From Niveispirillum sp048066115 (GTDB lineage: Bacteria; Pseudomonadota; Alphaproteobacteria; Azospirillales; Azospirillaceae), in the NCBI RefSeq assembly GCF_048066115.1, contig NZ_JBLTYX010000003.1, positions 1 through 64,000 on the forward strand: 64,000 nt of DNA, given 5' to 3'. Below the pieces are notes generated by a model. That model was not told the DNA's origin. It saw nothing but the letters and a program-made list of their open reading frames with translations, and did not search any database. The position numbers and the translations under genes were made by a program. Positions 26,467 to 35,554 of this stretch are shown piece by piece. How positions within the stretch are numbered: the stretch's first letter is position 1; the number at the start of each line of letters is the position of its first letter.

Positions 26467-26891
26467 CAGGCGCCGGCGGCCGGCAGCTTCTCCGGCTCCT
26501 CATAGGAGATGACGACGGAAACGCGCCAGCCGGCATCCGCGTCCCGGCGCAGCAGGTAGGAGGTGGAGAAACGCATGATCTCTGCCCGGTCGGCCGAGCG
26601 CAGCAGCCACAACACCTCCGCCCGCGCCAGATCATCGCCGCAGGGCCAGGCCCACACCGCTGCCGGCACCGGCCAGGCCAGGCCGATGGAGCGATAGGTG
26701 TCCAGCATGCCATCGACATAGGCGCGCACCGCGTCCTGATCCCCATGCACGATCGGCCGTGCCGCCGTCAGCACGGTCAGCGGCTGGTCGAACAGCGATG
26801 CGACGCGTTCCGTGTCATAAGCGGCGAAGGCGGCGCTATAGGCGTTGAAATAGGCGGCGGCCTCGGCCCCGATCTGGCTGCTGTCGGTCAT
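26466..26891 (-). CDS. SnoaL/NTF2-like protein
   Basis: A 141-residue NTF2-fold protein: AAAYFNAYSAAFAAYDTERVASLF at the N-terminus and the closing strand GWRVSVVISYE are typical of SnoaL-like domains. Such domains are used as hydrolases, isomerases or binding modules, and no catalytic residue can be assigned here. It is coupled to the ACT gene downstream and lies after the parB terminator. Confidence 0.78.
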   Translation of the reverse strand: MTDSSQIGAEAAAYFNAYSAAFAAYDTERVASLFDQPLTVLTAARPIVHGDQDAVRAYVDGMLDTYRSIGLAWPVPAAVWAWPCGDDLARAEVLWLLRSADRAEIMRFSTSYLLRRDADAGWRVSVVISYEEPEKLPAAGA

Positions 26892-26935
26892 GCTTCCCCC
26901 AAGGATAGCTGCTGTTATCGTTGATGTCCGGATAT

Positions 26936-26963
26936 GAAAAAGGCCAGGTCTGAGCCCGGCCTT
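26936..26963 (-). terminator. Rho-independent terminator of the par operon
   Basis: Read on the minus strand: AAGGCCGGG, loop CTCAGA, CCTGGCCTT, then TTTC, with one G-T wobble in the stem. It begins ten bases after the parB stop and ends the parA-parB transcript. Confidence 0.85.
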
Positions 26964-26972
26964 CTCCCAATC

Positions 26973-27869
26973 TCACCGCTTCAGGATGCGGTTCAGCACG
27001 CCATCCAGTTGGTCCAGCGTGCGGTAATGGATCTGCAAGGTGCCCTTCTTGCCCGTGCCGCTCAGTGACACTTTCAGGCCCAGCGCCAGGGAAACCTCAC
27101 GCTCCAGCGCCACGGTGTCCGGCGCCTTCTCCTTCACCGGCTTGGTCAGAACCAGCGGTTCGGCCGACATCTGCTTCACCAGTGCTTCGGTCTGGCGGAC
27201 ATTCAGTTCCCGCTTGATCACTTCCTGCGCGGCGGTGACCGGGTTGGGGGCGGTCAGCAGGGCGCGGGCATGGCCCATGGACAGCTGACCGTCCTGCACC
27301 ATCTGCTTCACCTCGTCCGGCAGGGCTAGAAGGCGCAGCATGTTGGCCACATGGGATCGGCTCTTGCCCACCGAGCGGGCGAGGTCTTCCTGCGTGTGGC
27401 TGAACTCATCCATCAGCCGCTTATAGCCCTCCGCCTCTTCCAAAGGCGTCAGGTCGGAGCGCTGGATATTCTCCACCAGCGCGATTTCCAGCGCCTCGCG
27501 GTCCGTCAGCGTGCGGACCAGCACCGGCACCTCATGCAGGCCGGCCAGCTGTGCGGCACGCCAGCGGCGTTCGCCGGCGATGATCTCGTAGGAACTGTTG
27601 CCGGGCAGGGCGGCGGGATCCTTGCGGACCAGCAGCGGCTGCAGGATGCCGCGCTCGCGCACGCTCTCCACCAGCGCCGTCAGCGCTTCCTCATCGAAGC
27701 GGCGGCGCGGCTGGAACTTGCCGGGATGAACCTGATCGATGGGCAGTAGGCGGGTCAGGCGGACCCGGTCGACCTGCTGCTCCTCCTCATTCCCCGCGGC
27801 TTCCCCGAACAGGGCCGACAGGCCGCGCCCCAGACCGGTGCGCGAATTATTCTTCCTTGGTTCATCCAT
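26973..27869 (-). CDS. parB: Chromosome-partitioning protein ParB
   Basis: A 298-residue CTPase/DNA-clamp protein that loads at parS sites. The N-terminal ParB/Srx domain has IAGERRWRAAQLAG near residue 100 (the GERRxRA CTP-binding motif) and the ENIQRSDLTPLEEAEGY segment. The central helix-turn-helix is DLARSVGKSRSHVANMLRLLALP, and the C-terminal dimerisation domain follows a linker. Its N-terminus has the alphaproteobacterial RTGLGRGLSALFG. It overlaps parA by eight bases. Its targets are visible in this window at 29280 and 32639. Confidence 0.98.
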   Translation of the reverse strand: MDEPRKNNSRTGLGRGLSALFGEAAGNEEEQQVDRVRLTRLLPIDQVHPGKFQPRRRFDEEALTALVESVRERGILQPLLVRKDPAALPGNSSYEIIAGERRWRAAQLAGLHEVPVLVRTLTDREALEIALVENIQRSDLTPLEEAEGYKRLMDEFSHTQEDLARSVGKSRSHVANMLRLLALPDEVKQMVQDGQLSMGHARALLTAPNPVTAAQEVIKRELNVRQTEALVKQMSAEPLVLTKPVKEKAPDTVALEREVSLALGLKVSLSGTGKKGTLQIHYRTLDQLDGVLNRILKR

Positions 27870-28686
27870 AAGCCAACTGCCGCTTCCGCTCGCGCTTCAA
27901 CATCTCGCCCGCCAGATGGATATAGGCCTGTGCGCCGGCCGATTTGTGATCGTACAGCAGCACCGGCTTCCCATGGCTGGGCGCCTCGGACACCCGCACA
28001 TTGCGGGGGATCACCGTCTCATAGACCTTTTCGCCGAAGAAGCCACGCACATCGGCGGCCACCATGTCGGACAGGTTGTTCCGACGGTCGAACATCGTCA
28101 GGACCACGCCGTTGATATCCAGCGTGGGGTTGAAGGCGCGCTTCACGCGCTCGATGGTACGGATCAGGTGCGACAGTCCTTCCAGGGCGTAGAACTCGCA
28201 CTGCAACGGCACCAGCACGGCATCGGCCGCCGCCAGCGCATTCAGGGTCAACAGGCCCAGGGCCGGCGGGCAATCGATCAGGATATAATCAAAGCCGCCC
28301 GACGATTTTTCCAGGCTGTCCTTCAGGCGGAATTCGCGGCGTTCGACATTGACCAGCTCAACCTCGGCCCCCGACAGGTCGACATTGGCCGTCACCACCC
28401 ACAGACCGGGAACGGAGGTGGCCACCGCCACCTCTTCCACCGTCAGGTCGGCGAACAGCAGGTCATAGATGCCGAATTCCCGGTTGCCCTGGGAGATACC
28501 CAGGCCGGTGGAGGCGTTGCCCTGCGGATCATTGTCGATGATCAGCACGCGCTTGCCACAAGCGGCAAGCGCTGTGGCCAGATTGATGGTGGTCGTGGTC
28601 TTGCCCACGCCGCCCTTCTGGTTGGCAAGGGCGATGACGCGGGCACGGGCGGCGGGGCGGGGCAGGGCGGCGCTCGACACTGACAT
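27862..28686 (-). CDS. parA: Chromosome-partitioning ATPase ParA
   Basis: A 274-residue deviant-Walker ATPase of the ParA/Soj family that moves ParB-parS complexes. The P-loop KGGVGKTT spans residues 24-31 with the signature lysine at its start. Walker A' DNDPQGNAS and Walker B ILIDCPPALG follow. It is short, lacking an N-terminal DNA-binding domain, as usual for chromosomal ParA. It lies 35 bases downstream of rsmG and overlaps parB, forming the classic gid-par operon. Confidence 0.98.
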   Translation of the reverse strand: MSVSSAALPRPAARARVIALANQKGGVGKTTTTINLATALAACGKRVLIIDNDPQGNASTGLGISQGNREFGIYDLLFADLTVEEVAVATSVPGLWVVTANVDLSGAEVELVNVERREFRLKDSLEKSSGGFDYILIDCPPALGLLTLNALAAADAVLVPLQCEFYALEGLSHLIRTIERVKRAFNPTLDINGVVLTMFDRRNNLSDMVAADVRGFFGEKVYETVIPRNVRVSEAPSHGKPVLLYDHKSAGAQAYIHLAGEMLKRERKRQLAYG

Positions 28687-28721
28687 TCAACCTCTGCTGT
28701 TCGGCTGGTGGCGAGGCAGGC

Positions 28722-29420
28722 TCACTTCGGCGAAAGATCGCTGATCCGAAGAATGGTTCCGGCCGGATCGGTCTGGCTGGGGAACCGCTCGATCCGCATA
28801 TTCCAGGAATCCTTGACCGCGGTCAATTCATCCTCGGCCGTCCTGCCCTTCGGAAATAGGCAGACACCCCCCGGCCTTAGCATTCCATGCGCCCAGGGCA
28901 GCAGCAGCGTCAGTTCCGCCAGGGCGCGTGCCGACACGACATCGGCCTCCGGCACATCCGCCACCTCGATCCGTACCGGATGGATGGTGGCCGGTGCCCC
29001 GGTAACCCGCGCCACTTCCCGCAGAAATGCCGCCTTGCGCACATCCGATTCGACCAGATGCACCGACCGCACGCCCAGGATGGCCAGGACCAGACCGGGG
29101 AAGCCGGCGCCGGAGCCCAGATCGACCAGCACCTTCGTGCCGTCGGGCACCAGGGAAAACACCTGCGCGCTGTCGGCCAGATGCCGACTCCACAGGTCCT
29201 CCAAGGTGGTGTTGGAGACTAGGTTGATGGCCGGGTTCCACTTGCGCAGATGCGCCGCGTAGACCTCCAGCTTCTCCAGTGTTTCACGTGAAACACCGAA
29301 CTTTTCCTGGAACTGCGCCGGGGTCATCGGCGGCGGCCCCGGGGGGCGAGGCATGGGCGGCAGCTTCAGTGGCTTGGACGGTTTACGCGGCACCACGGTC
29401 GCTCCCACGCTTCTTGACAT
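28722..29420 (-). CDS. rsmG: 16S rRNA (guanine527-N7)-methyltransferase
   Basis: A 232-residue SAM-dependent methyltransferase (GidB) that modifies G527 of 16S rRNA. The SAM motif VDLGSGAGFPGLVLA is near residue 100 and HLADSAQVF just before it. The first 35 residues are a proline/lysine-rich extension not common to the family. The start at 29420 overlaps mnmG by 38 bases, and internal methionines at 29351 or 29324 are also possible. A perfect parS palindrome (29280-29295) is embedded in the coding sequence and encodes part of FGVSRETLEKL. Confidence 0.93.
   Translation of the reverse strand: MSRSVGATVVPRKPSKPLKLPPMPRPPGPPPMTPAQFQEKFGVSRETLEKLEVYAAHLRKWNPAINLVSNTTLEDLWSRHLADSAQVFSLVPDGTKVLVDLGSGAGFPGLVLAILGVRSVHLVESDVRKAAFLREVARVTGAPATIHPVRIEVADVPEADVVSARALAELTLLLPWAHGMLRPGGVCLFPKGRTAEDELTAVKDSWNMRIERFPSQTDPAGTILRISDLSPK
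29280..29295. promoter_or_regulatory. parS: parS site 1 (perfect), inside rsmG
   Basis: The 16-base palindrome TGTTTCACGTGAAACA is the universal bacterial parS consensus without mismatch. It lies in the coding region of rsmG, about 1.4 kb from parB. Confidence 0.95.
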
Positions 29421-31251
29421 GCCGCAACAATGCCGTGAGTGCAGCTGGCGTCACTCCCGGAATACGCGCAGCCGCCCCCAAGGTCGCCGGCCGGGTGCTC
29501 TTCAGTTTCTGGCGGATTTCCGCAGACAGGGACGCGATGCTGTCCGGGTCCAGATCGGCCGGCAGTTCCAAAGCCTCATCCTTGCGGAAGGCGCGGATAT
29601 CCGCCTCCTGTCGATCCAGATACCCGGCATATTTCCCGTCGATCTCCACCTGCTCCGCGATGTCGGGCGACAGCGCGGACAGTTCAGGCCAAACCTGACA
29701 CAGGCGGGGAAAATCGATCTCCGGATAACGCAACAGATCCAGCGCGGTGCGGCGGACGCCATCCTTGTTGATATGCAGCCCGTGCTTCTCCAGCTCGTTC
29801 GGCGTGGCTGACAGGCCGGTGACCATATCGCGCGCTGTCGCCAGCGCCGCCTTCTTGTCCGCCCAATGCGCGGCGCGCCTGCTGCCGACGATGCCGATAT
29901 CCAGGCCCCGGTCGGTCAGGCGCTGATCGGCATTGTCGGCGCGCAGCAGCAGCCGGTATTCGGCGCGGCTGGTGAACATGCGATAGGGCTCGGACGTACC
30001 CCGCGTGATCAGGTCATCGATCAGCACGCCGATATAGGCCTCGGCGCGGTCCAGCACGAAGGGTGCGGAACCGGCCACGGCCAGGGCGGCATTGGTGCCC
30101 GCCACCAGCCCCTGGGCCGCCGCCTCCTCATACCCGGTCGTGCCGTTGATCTGCCCGGCCAGGAACAGGCGGGGCAGGCGGCGCGTCTCCAAGGTGCGGG
30201 TCAGCTCGCGCGGATCGACATAATCATACTCGATGGCATAGCCCGGTCGGATCATGCGAACATGTTCCAGACCGGGAATGTTCTTCAGGATGTCGATCTG
30301 CACGTCGCGCGGCAGGGAGGTTGAGATGCCGTTGGGATAGACGGTGTCATCATCCAGCCCTTCCGGCTCCAGGAAAATCTGGTGGCGTTCCTTGTCGGCG
30401 AAGCGGACAACCTTGTCCTCCACGCTGGGGCAATAGCGCGGGCCCACACCCTCGATCTGGCCGGAATACATCGGCGCACGGTGGATATTCTCCCGGATGA
30501 TCCGGTGAACCTCCGGCGTCGTATAGGTGATGGCGCAGTCGATCTGCGGCGTGGTGATGCGGTCGGTCAGGGTGGAGAAGGGCGGGGGCGGATTGTCGCC
30601 CGGCTGCATCTCCAGCCCGGCCCAATCGATGGTCTTGCCATCCAGGCGCGCTGGCGTGCCGGTCTTCAACCTTCCCAGATTGAAGCCCAGCTTTTCCAGC
30701 GTCAGGGACAGGCCGATCGCCGGTTCTTCCCCCACGCGGCCGGCGGGGATTTTCTCTTCCCCGATATGGATCAGACCGCGCAGGAAAGTGCCGGTGGTCA
30801 GGACCACGGCGCCGGCACGGATTTCCCGCCCGTCACCGGTCACGATGCCGGCACAGGTGCCCGACCCGTCGATGATCAGGTCCTCGGCCGCGGCGGCGAT
30901 GATGTCGAGGTTCGGCTGCTCGGCCAGCGCCTTCTGCATCGCCTGGCGATAGAGCTTTCGGTCGGCCTGGGCACGGGGGCCGCGCACGGCCGGGCCCTTG
31001 GACCGGTTCAGGACACGGAACTGGATACCGCCCTGGTCGGTAACCCGCCCCATGACCCCGTCCAGCGCGTCGATCTCGCGAACGAGATGCCCCTTGCCCA
31101 GACCACCGATGGCCGGGTTGCACGACATCTCGCCAATGGTTTCGATCTTGTGGGTCACCAGCGCCGTACGGGCCCCCGCACGCGCCGCCGCGGCCGCCGC
31201 CTCGCATCCCGCATGGCCGCCGCCAACCACGATCACATCATAGTGCTGCAT
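29383..31251 (-). CDS. mnmG: tRNA uridine-5-carboxymethylaminomethyl modification enzyme MnmG
   Basis: A 622-residue FAD-dependent enzyme (GidA) that, with MnmE, adds the cmnm5 group to the wobble U34 of certain tRNAs. The FAD-binding motif VVGGGHAGCEAAAAA is at residues 9-23. The family signatures EMSCNPAIGGLGKGHLVREID and TGRGTSEPYRMFTSRAEYR-like stretches are present. The N-terminus MQHYDVIVVG starting at 31251 matches the family; an in-frame ATG at 31287 would add 12 residues. The stop lies within the rsmG start region. Confidence 0.97.
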   Translation of the reverse strand: MQHYDVIVVGGGHAGCEAAAAAARAGARTALVTHKIETIGEMSCNPAIGGLGKGHLVREIDALDGVMGRVTDQGGIQFRVLNRSKGPAVRGPRAQADRKLYRQAMQKALAEQPNLDIIAAAAEDLIIDGSGTCAGIVTGDGREIRAGAVVLTTGTFLRGLIHIGEEKIPAGRVGEEPAIGLSLTLEKLGFNLGRLKTGTPARLDGKTIDWAGLEMQPGDNPPPPFSTLTDRITTPQIDCAITYTTPEVHRIIRENIHRAPMYSGQIEGVGPRYCPSVEDKVVRFADKERHQIFLEPEGLDDDTVYPNGISTSLPRDVQIDILKNIPGLEHVRMIRPGYAIEYDYVDPRELTRTLETRRLPRLFLAGQINGTTGYEEAAAQGLVAGTNAALAVAGSAPFVLDRAEAYIGVLIDDLITRGTSEPYRMFTSRAEYRLLLRADNADQRLTDRGLDIGIVGSRRAAHWADKKAALATARDMVTGLSATPNELEKHGLHINKDGVRRTALDLLRYPEIDFPRLCQVWPELSALSPDIAEQVEIDGKYAGYLDRQEADIRAFRKDEALELPADLDPDSIASLSAEIRQKLKSTRPATLGAAARIPGVTPAALTALLRHVKKRGSDRGAA

Positions 31252-31312
31252 GGCGCGGAACATATGTCGACCAAGGCTTCGAGTCAAAGGGCTGGGCTTG
31301 CATGCCGCCCCG

Positions 31313-32632
31313 TCACTTGCCGATGCAGAAATCCCGGAAGATCACGTCCAGCAAATCCTCAACATCCACGCGCCCCGTGATCCGTCCCAGGGCACGGACC
31401 GCCAGCCGCACATCCTCCGCCGCAAGTTCGGGGAGAGGTGCCTGCAGCGCCCGTTGCAGATCTTCCCGGCATTCCTCCAGCGCCGACCGGTGGCGGGCGC
31501 GGGTCAGGGCGGGGGCGCCGGACGGGGCGTAACGGGCAGCCACCGCCTGTTCCAGCGCCATCAGCAGCGCCGGCACCCCATCGCCCGTGCGGGCGGATAT
31601 GGGCAGGATGGGACGGCCAACCAGCGGTGCGGCGGCACCTGCCAGATCAGCCTTGTTCATCACCAGCAGCGCATCCTCATCCACCAAGGCCAGAGTCGCC
31701 GGGTCGGGCAGTTCACCGCCATCGAAGACCAGCAGCTTCAGATCGGCCTTTGCCGCCCGGTCCAGGGCGCGGCGGATACCCTCGCTCTCCACCTGGTCCG
31801 CCGCATCGCGCAGACCGGCCGTGTCGGCCAGCAGGACGGGATATCCACCCAGGTCCAGCTGCACCTCGATCACGTCGCGGGTGGTGCCGGCCTGATTGGA
31901 GACGATGGCAACATCACGGCGGGCGATGGCGTTCAGCAGGCTGGACTTGCCGGCATTGGGTGCGCCCAGGATGGCGATGGAGATACCGTCACGCAGCCGC
32001 TCCCCCCGCCCCTGATCGGCCAGATGCGCCGACAGCTCGGCCACCAGCCCTTCCACCGCCGGCCGCACGGCATCGGACAGGCCGCCGGGCAGATCCTCCT
32101 CCGGAAAGTCGATATCGGCCTCCAGATGGGCCAGCGCGCGGGTCAGGCGATGGCGCCAGCCATCATAAAGCTGCCCCAACGCGCCTTCCATCTGGCGCAG
32201 GGCCTGGCGCCGCTGCGCAGCCGTTTCTGCATCCACCAGATCGGCGATGGCCTCGGCCTCGGTCAAATCCAACTTGCCATGTTCGAAGGCGCGGCGACTG
32301 AACTCCCCCGGTTCCGCCACCCGCAAGCCCAGGCCGGTCAGCGCATTGGTCGCCGCCGCCAGCACGGCACGACCGCCATGCAGGTGCAGTTCCACCACAT
32401 CCTCACCGGTGAAGCTGGCGGGAGCGGCGAAGTGCAGGACCAGGGCCTTATCGAACAGTTCATCCGTGACCGGGTCACGCAGTCCCACCAATACGGCCAG
32501 ACGCGGTGCCGGCAGGGGGCGGCCGGTCAGGACCTGCAGCGCCCGGCCGGCATCAGGGCCGGAGAGGCGGATCACCTGCACCCCGGCGCGACCGGGGGCG
32601 GATGCCAGGGCGAAGATGGTGTCGGCGCGCAT
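31313..32632 (-). CDS. mnmE: tRNA modification GTPase MnmE
   Basis: A 439-residue GTPase that works with MnmG. It begins MRADTIFALASAPGRAG, the tetrahydrofolate-binding domain; the G domain has GAPNAGKSSLLNAI near 222, DTAGLRD and NKAD; and the last residues are CIGK, the catalytic-cysteine C-terminus of MnmE. Start ATG 32632 is six bases from a parS palindrome, which therefore covers the translation-initiation region; no ribosome-binding site is visible, and the frame open to 32692 is not family-like. Confidence 0.96.
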   Translation of the reverse strand: MRADTIFALASAPGRAGVQVIRLSGPDAGRALQVLTGRPLPAPRLAVLVGLRDPVTDELFDKALVLHFAAPASFTGEDVVELHLHGGRAVLAAATNALTGLGLRVAEPGEFSRRAFEHGKLDLTEAEAIADLVDAETAAQRRQALRQMEGALGQLYDGWRHRLTRALAHLEADIDFPEEDLPGGLSDAVRPAVEGLVAELSAHLADQGRGERLRDGISIAILGAPNAGKSSLLNAIARRDVAIVSNQAGTTRDVIEVQLDLGGYPVLLADTAGLRDAADQVESEGIRRALDRAAKADLKLLVFDGGELPDPATLALVDEDALLVMNKADLAGAAAPLVGRPILPISARTGDGVPALLMALEQAVAARYAPSGAPALTRARHRSALEECREDLQRALQAPLPELAAEDVRLAVRALGRITGRVDVEDLLDVIFRDFCIGK

Positions 32633-32638
32633 CAGGCG

Positions 32639-32654
32639 TGTTTCACGTGAAACA
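32639..32654. promoter_or_regulatory. parS: parS site 2 (perfect), between mnmE and the ferredoxin gene
   Basis: A second exact TGTTTCACGTGAAACA. It fills the gap between the ferredoxin stop (ending at 32655) and the mnmE start, so ParB loading here could touch mnmE expression. Confidence 0.95.
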
Positions 32655-33050
32655 TCATTCCGCCGCCGCGGCAGCCCGGCGGGCGGCGACATCCGCGGGC
32701 AGCTTGTCGGTGGATTTCAGCATCAGCCGCTCCACCCGCTTGCCTTCGGCCAAGTGCGTCTGCAGCACCTCATCCACGTCGGCCTTGCTGGTCACGCTGT
32801 ACCAGACGCCCTCGGGATAGATCACCATGCAGGGGCCCAGCTCGCAGCGATCCAGGCAGCCGGCATTGTTGATGCGCACGGACTTGCCCAATCCCAGGCC
32901 CGTAGCCTTCTTCTTCATATAGTCGCGCAGCTCGTCCCCACCCTTGCTGCGGCAGCAGCCACGGGGGTGACCGGCTTCCCGCTCGTTCGTGCAGACGAAG
33001 ACATGGGCGCGGTAATAGGGGGCGGGATCGCCCTTCACGGCATCACTCAC
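32655..33050 (-). CDS. Thioredoxin-like [2Fe-2S] ferredoxin
   Basis: A 131-residue protein of the (2Fe-2S) ferredoxin family with a thioredoxin fold. The cluster ligands are seen in HVFVCTNEREAGHPRGCC near residue 20 and NNAGCLDRCELGPCMVIYP near 60-75. It begins at GTG 33050, which overlaps the stop of the DUF6489 gene by four bases (GTGA), with AAGGA upstream; longer upstream frames are only shadows of that gene. The Ala-rich C-terminus is unstructured. The electron partner is unknown. Confidence 0.88.
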   Translation of the reverse strand: MSDAVKGDPAPYYRAHVFVCTNEREAGHPRGCCRSKGGDELRDYMKKKATGLGLGKSVRINNAGCLDRCELGPCMVIYPEGVWYSVTSKADVDEVLQTHLAEGKRVERLMLKSTDKLPADVAARRAAAAAE

Positions 33051-33310
33051 TTCTTGCCATCCTTGGTGGTCGTGCCGCCCATGGCGCTGGACATCTGCGA
33101 CCACATCAGTTTCTGGAATTGCTCGAACCCCTGCATGCTCATCGGCAGCCAGGTATTCATCATCGTCTCCGGATCCATGGCCTTCATATTGGCCGACAGC
33201 TGATCCTGCATCTGGCGCATCAGCGCCTCCTGCATGGGCTGCACATCGGGCAGGCCCAGAAAGGTCCGCGCCTCTTCCGGCGTGCAATCGATATTGATGG
33301 TGACCTTCAT
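33047..33310 (-). CDS. DUF6489 small protein
   Basis: An 87-residue protein that begins MKVTINIDCTPEEARTFLGLPDV, the hallmark of the DUF6489 family in Alphaproteobacteria. It is rich in Met and Gln (PMQEALMRQMQDQL), amphipathic and probably helical, with no signal peptide. Function unknown. Start chosen at 33310, after GGGGGAGCCGCC; the longer frame to 33379 lacks family residues. Coupled to the ferredoxin gene. Confidence 0.82.
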   Translation of the reverse strand: MKVTINIDCTPEEARTFLGLPDVQPMQEALMRQMQDQLSANMKAMDPETMMNTWLPMSMQGFEQFQKLMWSQMSSAMGGTTTKDGKK

Positions 33311-33456
33311 GTCGGCGGCTCCCCCGTCGGCCCCAAAAAGACTTGGCCGCGATTTTTCCCGCACCCTGGGTTCGACCACAAGGATAAACTATCTGTTCTT
33401 CATCGGCTCGTCACGGCCCCGCGCCATGATGGCCCGATCCAGCCAAAGGATAATCC

Positions 33457-35511
33457 ATGGCCACGCCCAATACGGATGCCCATCGCGGCACCGGCAATCT
33501 GCTGCACCGGGAAACCAGCCCCTATCTGCGCCAGCATATGGACAATCCCGTCGACTGGATGGGCTGGGGGCCCGAGGCGCTGGCCAAGGCGAAGGCGCTG
33601 CGCAAGCCCATCCTGTTGTCGGTGGGCTATGCCGCCTGCCACTGGTGCCATGTGATGGCGCATGAGAGTTTCGAGAGCCCCGCCATCGCCGGCCTGATGA
33701 ACCAGCTGTTCATCAATATCAAGGTCGACCGTGAGGAACGGCCCGACCTGGACCATATCTACCAACAAGCGCTGAGCCTGCTGGGGCAACAGGGTGGATG
33801 GCCGCTGACCATGTTCCTGACGCCCGACGGGCATCCGTTCTGGGGCGGCACCTATTTCCCGCCGGAACGGCGCTGGGGCCGGCCGGGCTTCCCGGAGGTC
33901 CTGCAAACCGTGGCCCAGACCTATGCGGAGGAGCCGGAGAAGGTCCAGCGCAATGTCCAGGCTCTGGCCAGCGCCATGGACAACCTGGCCACCGGCCGGC
34001 CGGGAGAGGCCATTACCGCCGACACCCTGATCCAGGTGGCTGATCGACTGGTGCAGGAGGTGGACCCGGTCCAAGGCGGCATCGGCGGCGCCCCCAAATT
34101 CCCGCAGCCGGGTATTTTCGAACTGCTGTGGCGGGCCTTCCGCCATACCGGCCGGCCGCAGTTCGCCACCGCCACCATACAGACCCTGACCCGCATGGCG
34201 CAGGGCGGCATCTATGATCATCTGGGCGGCGGCTTCGCTCGCTATTCGGTCGATGCCGAATGGCTGGTCCCGCATTTCGAAAAGATGCTCTACGACAATG
34301 CCCAGTTGATCGACCTGATGCTAACCGTCTGGCAGGAGACGCGCGATCCGCTGCTGGCCGTCCGCATCGCCGAGACCGCCGATTGGGTGCTGGCGGAGAT
34401 GGTGGCCGAGGGCGGTGGTTTCGCCGCCTCCCTGGATGCCGACAGCGAGGGGGAGGAGGGCAAATTCTATGTCTGGGCCCAGAGCGAAATCCGCCGCCTG
34501 CTGCCCGCCGACGATGCCGAGCTGTTCTGCCGAACCTATGACGTCACCGGGGAAGGCAATTGGGAAGGCCACACGATCCTGAACCGCATGCGCGAGGATG
34601 GATTGGCGGATGAGGGTACGGAGCAGGTGCTGTCCCGATGCCGTGCCATCCTGCTGCAGGCCCGCGCCGGACGGGTGCGGCCGGGCTGGGACGACAAGGT
34701 GCTGGCCGACTGGAACGGCCTGATGATCGCGGCGCTGGCCAGGGCGGGGGCCGTGTTCGAACGGGCGGACTGGCTGGACGCGGCGAAGCGGGCCTTCGCC
34801 TTTGTCCGGGACCACATGTCCACGTCCGGCGGGCGCCTCTGGCATGGATATCGGGATGGACAGGCCCGCCACCGCGGCACGCTGGAGGATCATGCCAACA
34901 TGGCCCGCGCCGCCGTCACCCTGTTCGAAGTCACCGGGGAAGGCACATATCTGGACCAGGCCGTCACCTGGCTGGGAAAAGTCCAGTCCCATTTCCATGA
35001 CGATGCCGATGGCGGCTATTTCATCACCGCCGATGATGCCGACGACCTAATCCGCCGCCCGCGCCATGCCCATGACAATGCCGTGCCTGCCGGCAATGGC
35101 ACACTGGTCGGGCTGTTCAGCCGGCTCTGGCTGCTGAGCGGGGACGATCAATGGCGCCAGCGCGCGGATGCCCTGATCACCGCCTTCGCGGGTGAGGTGG
35201 GAAGGAACTTCTTCCCCCTGGCCGGGTTCCTGAATGGCGTCGATCTGCGGCTGCACGGCCAGGTGCTGGTGATCGCCGGCCCGGCAGATGACGCAGAGGC
35301 GATGGCGATGCGGCGGGTGGCGTTGGAACGGTCGCGGCCCAATCTGGTGTTATTCCACCAAAAGGATGGTGGGGTATCGCCGCCGCCGCTGCACCCCGCC
35401 GCAGGTAAAACCATGGTTAAAGGACGTGCGACCGCTTATCTTTGTCAGGAACAGCATTGTTCGGCCCCGGTGACGGCCGCCACAGACCTGGCCGCCCTTC
35501 TGGGCGGATGA
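33457..35511 (+). CDS. DUF255 thioredoxin-domain protein (YyaL/SSP411 family)
   Basis: A 684-residue protein with an N-terminal thioredoxin-fold domain carrying the SVGYAACHWCHVMAHESFE motif near residue 55 (CHWC), followed by a long (alpha/alpha) barrel resembling glycan-processing folds. The family (YyaL in bacilli, spermatogenesis-associated SSP411 in animals) is widespread but its chemistry is unsettled. The N-terminus GNLLHRETSPYLRQHMDNPVDW is strongly conserved. It is 43 bases from the hydrolase gene downstream, so they may be co-transcribed. Confidence 0.93.
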   Translation: MATPNTDAHRGTGNLLHRETSPYLRQHMDNPVDWMGWGPEALAKAKALRKPILLSVGYAACHWCHVMAHESFESPAIAGLMNQLFINIKVDREERPDLDHIYQQALSLLGQQGGWPLTMFLTPDGHPFWGGTYFPPERRWGRPGFPEVLQTVAQTYAEEPEKVQRNVQALASAMDNLATGRPGEAITADTLIQVADRLVQEVDPVQGGIGGAPKFPQPGIFELLWRAFRHTGRPQFATATIQTLTRMAQGGIYDHLGGGFARYSVDAEWLVPHFEKMLYDNAQLIDLMLTVWQETRDPLLAVRIAETADWVLAEMVAEGGGFAASLDADSEGEEGKFYVWAQSEIRRLLPADDAELFCRTYDVTGEGNWEGHTILNRMREDGLADEGTEQVLSRCRAILLQARAGRVRPGWDDKVLADWNGLMIAALARAGAVFERADWLDAAKRAFAFVRDHMSTSGGRLWHGYRDGQARHRGTLEDHANMARAAVTLFEVTGEGTYLDQAVTWLGKVQSHFHDDADGGYFITADDADDLIRRPRHAHDNAVPAGNGTLVGLFSRLWLLSGDDQWRQRADALITAFAGEVGRNFFPLAGFLNGVDLRLHGQVLVIAGPADDAEAMAMRRVALERSRPNLVLFHQKDGGVSPPPLHPAAGKTMVKGRATAYLCQEQHCSAPVTAATDLAALLGG

Positions 35512-35554
35512 TCCGGCCCTATTTCACACGATCCATACGAAGAAGGATATCACC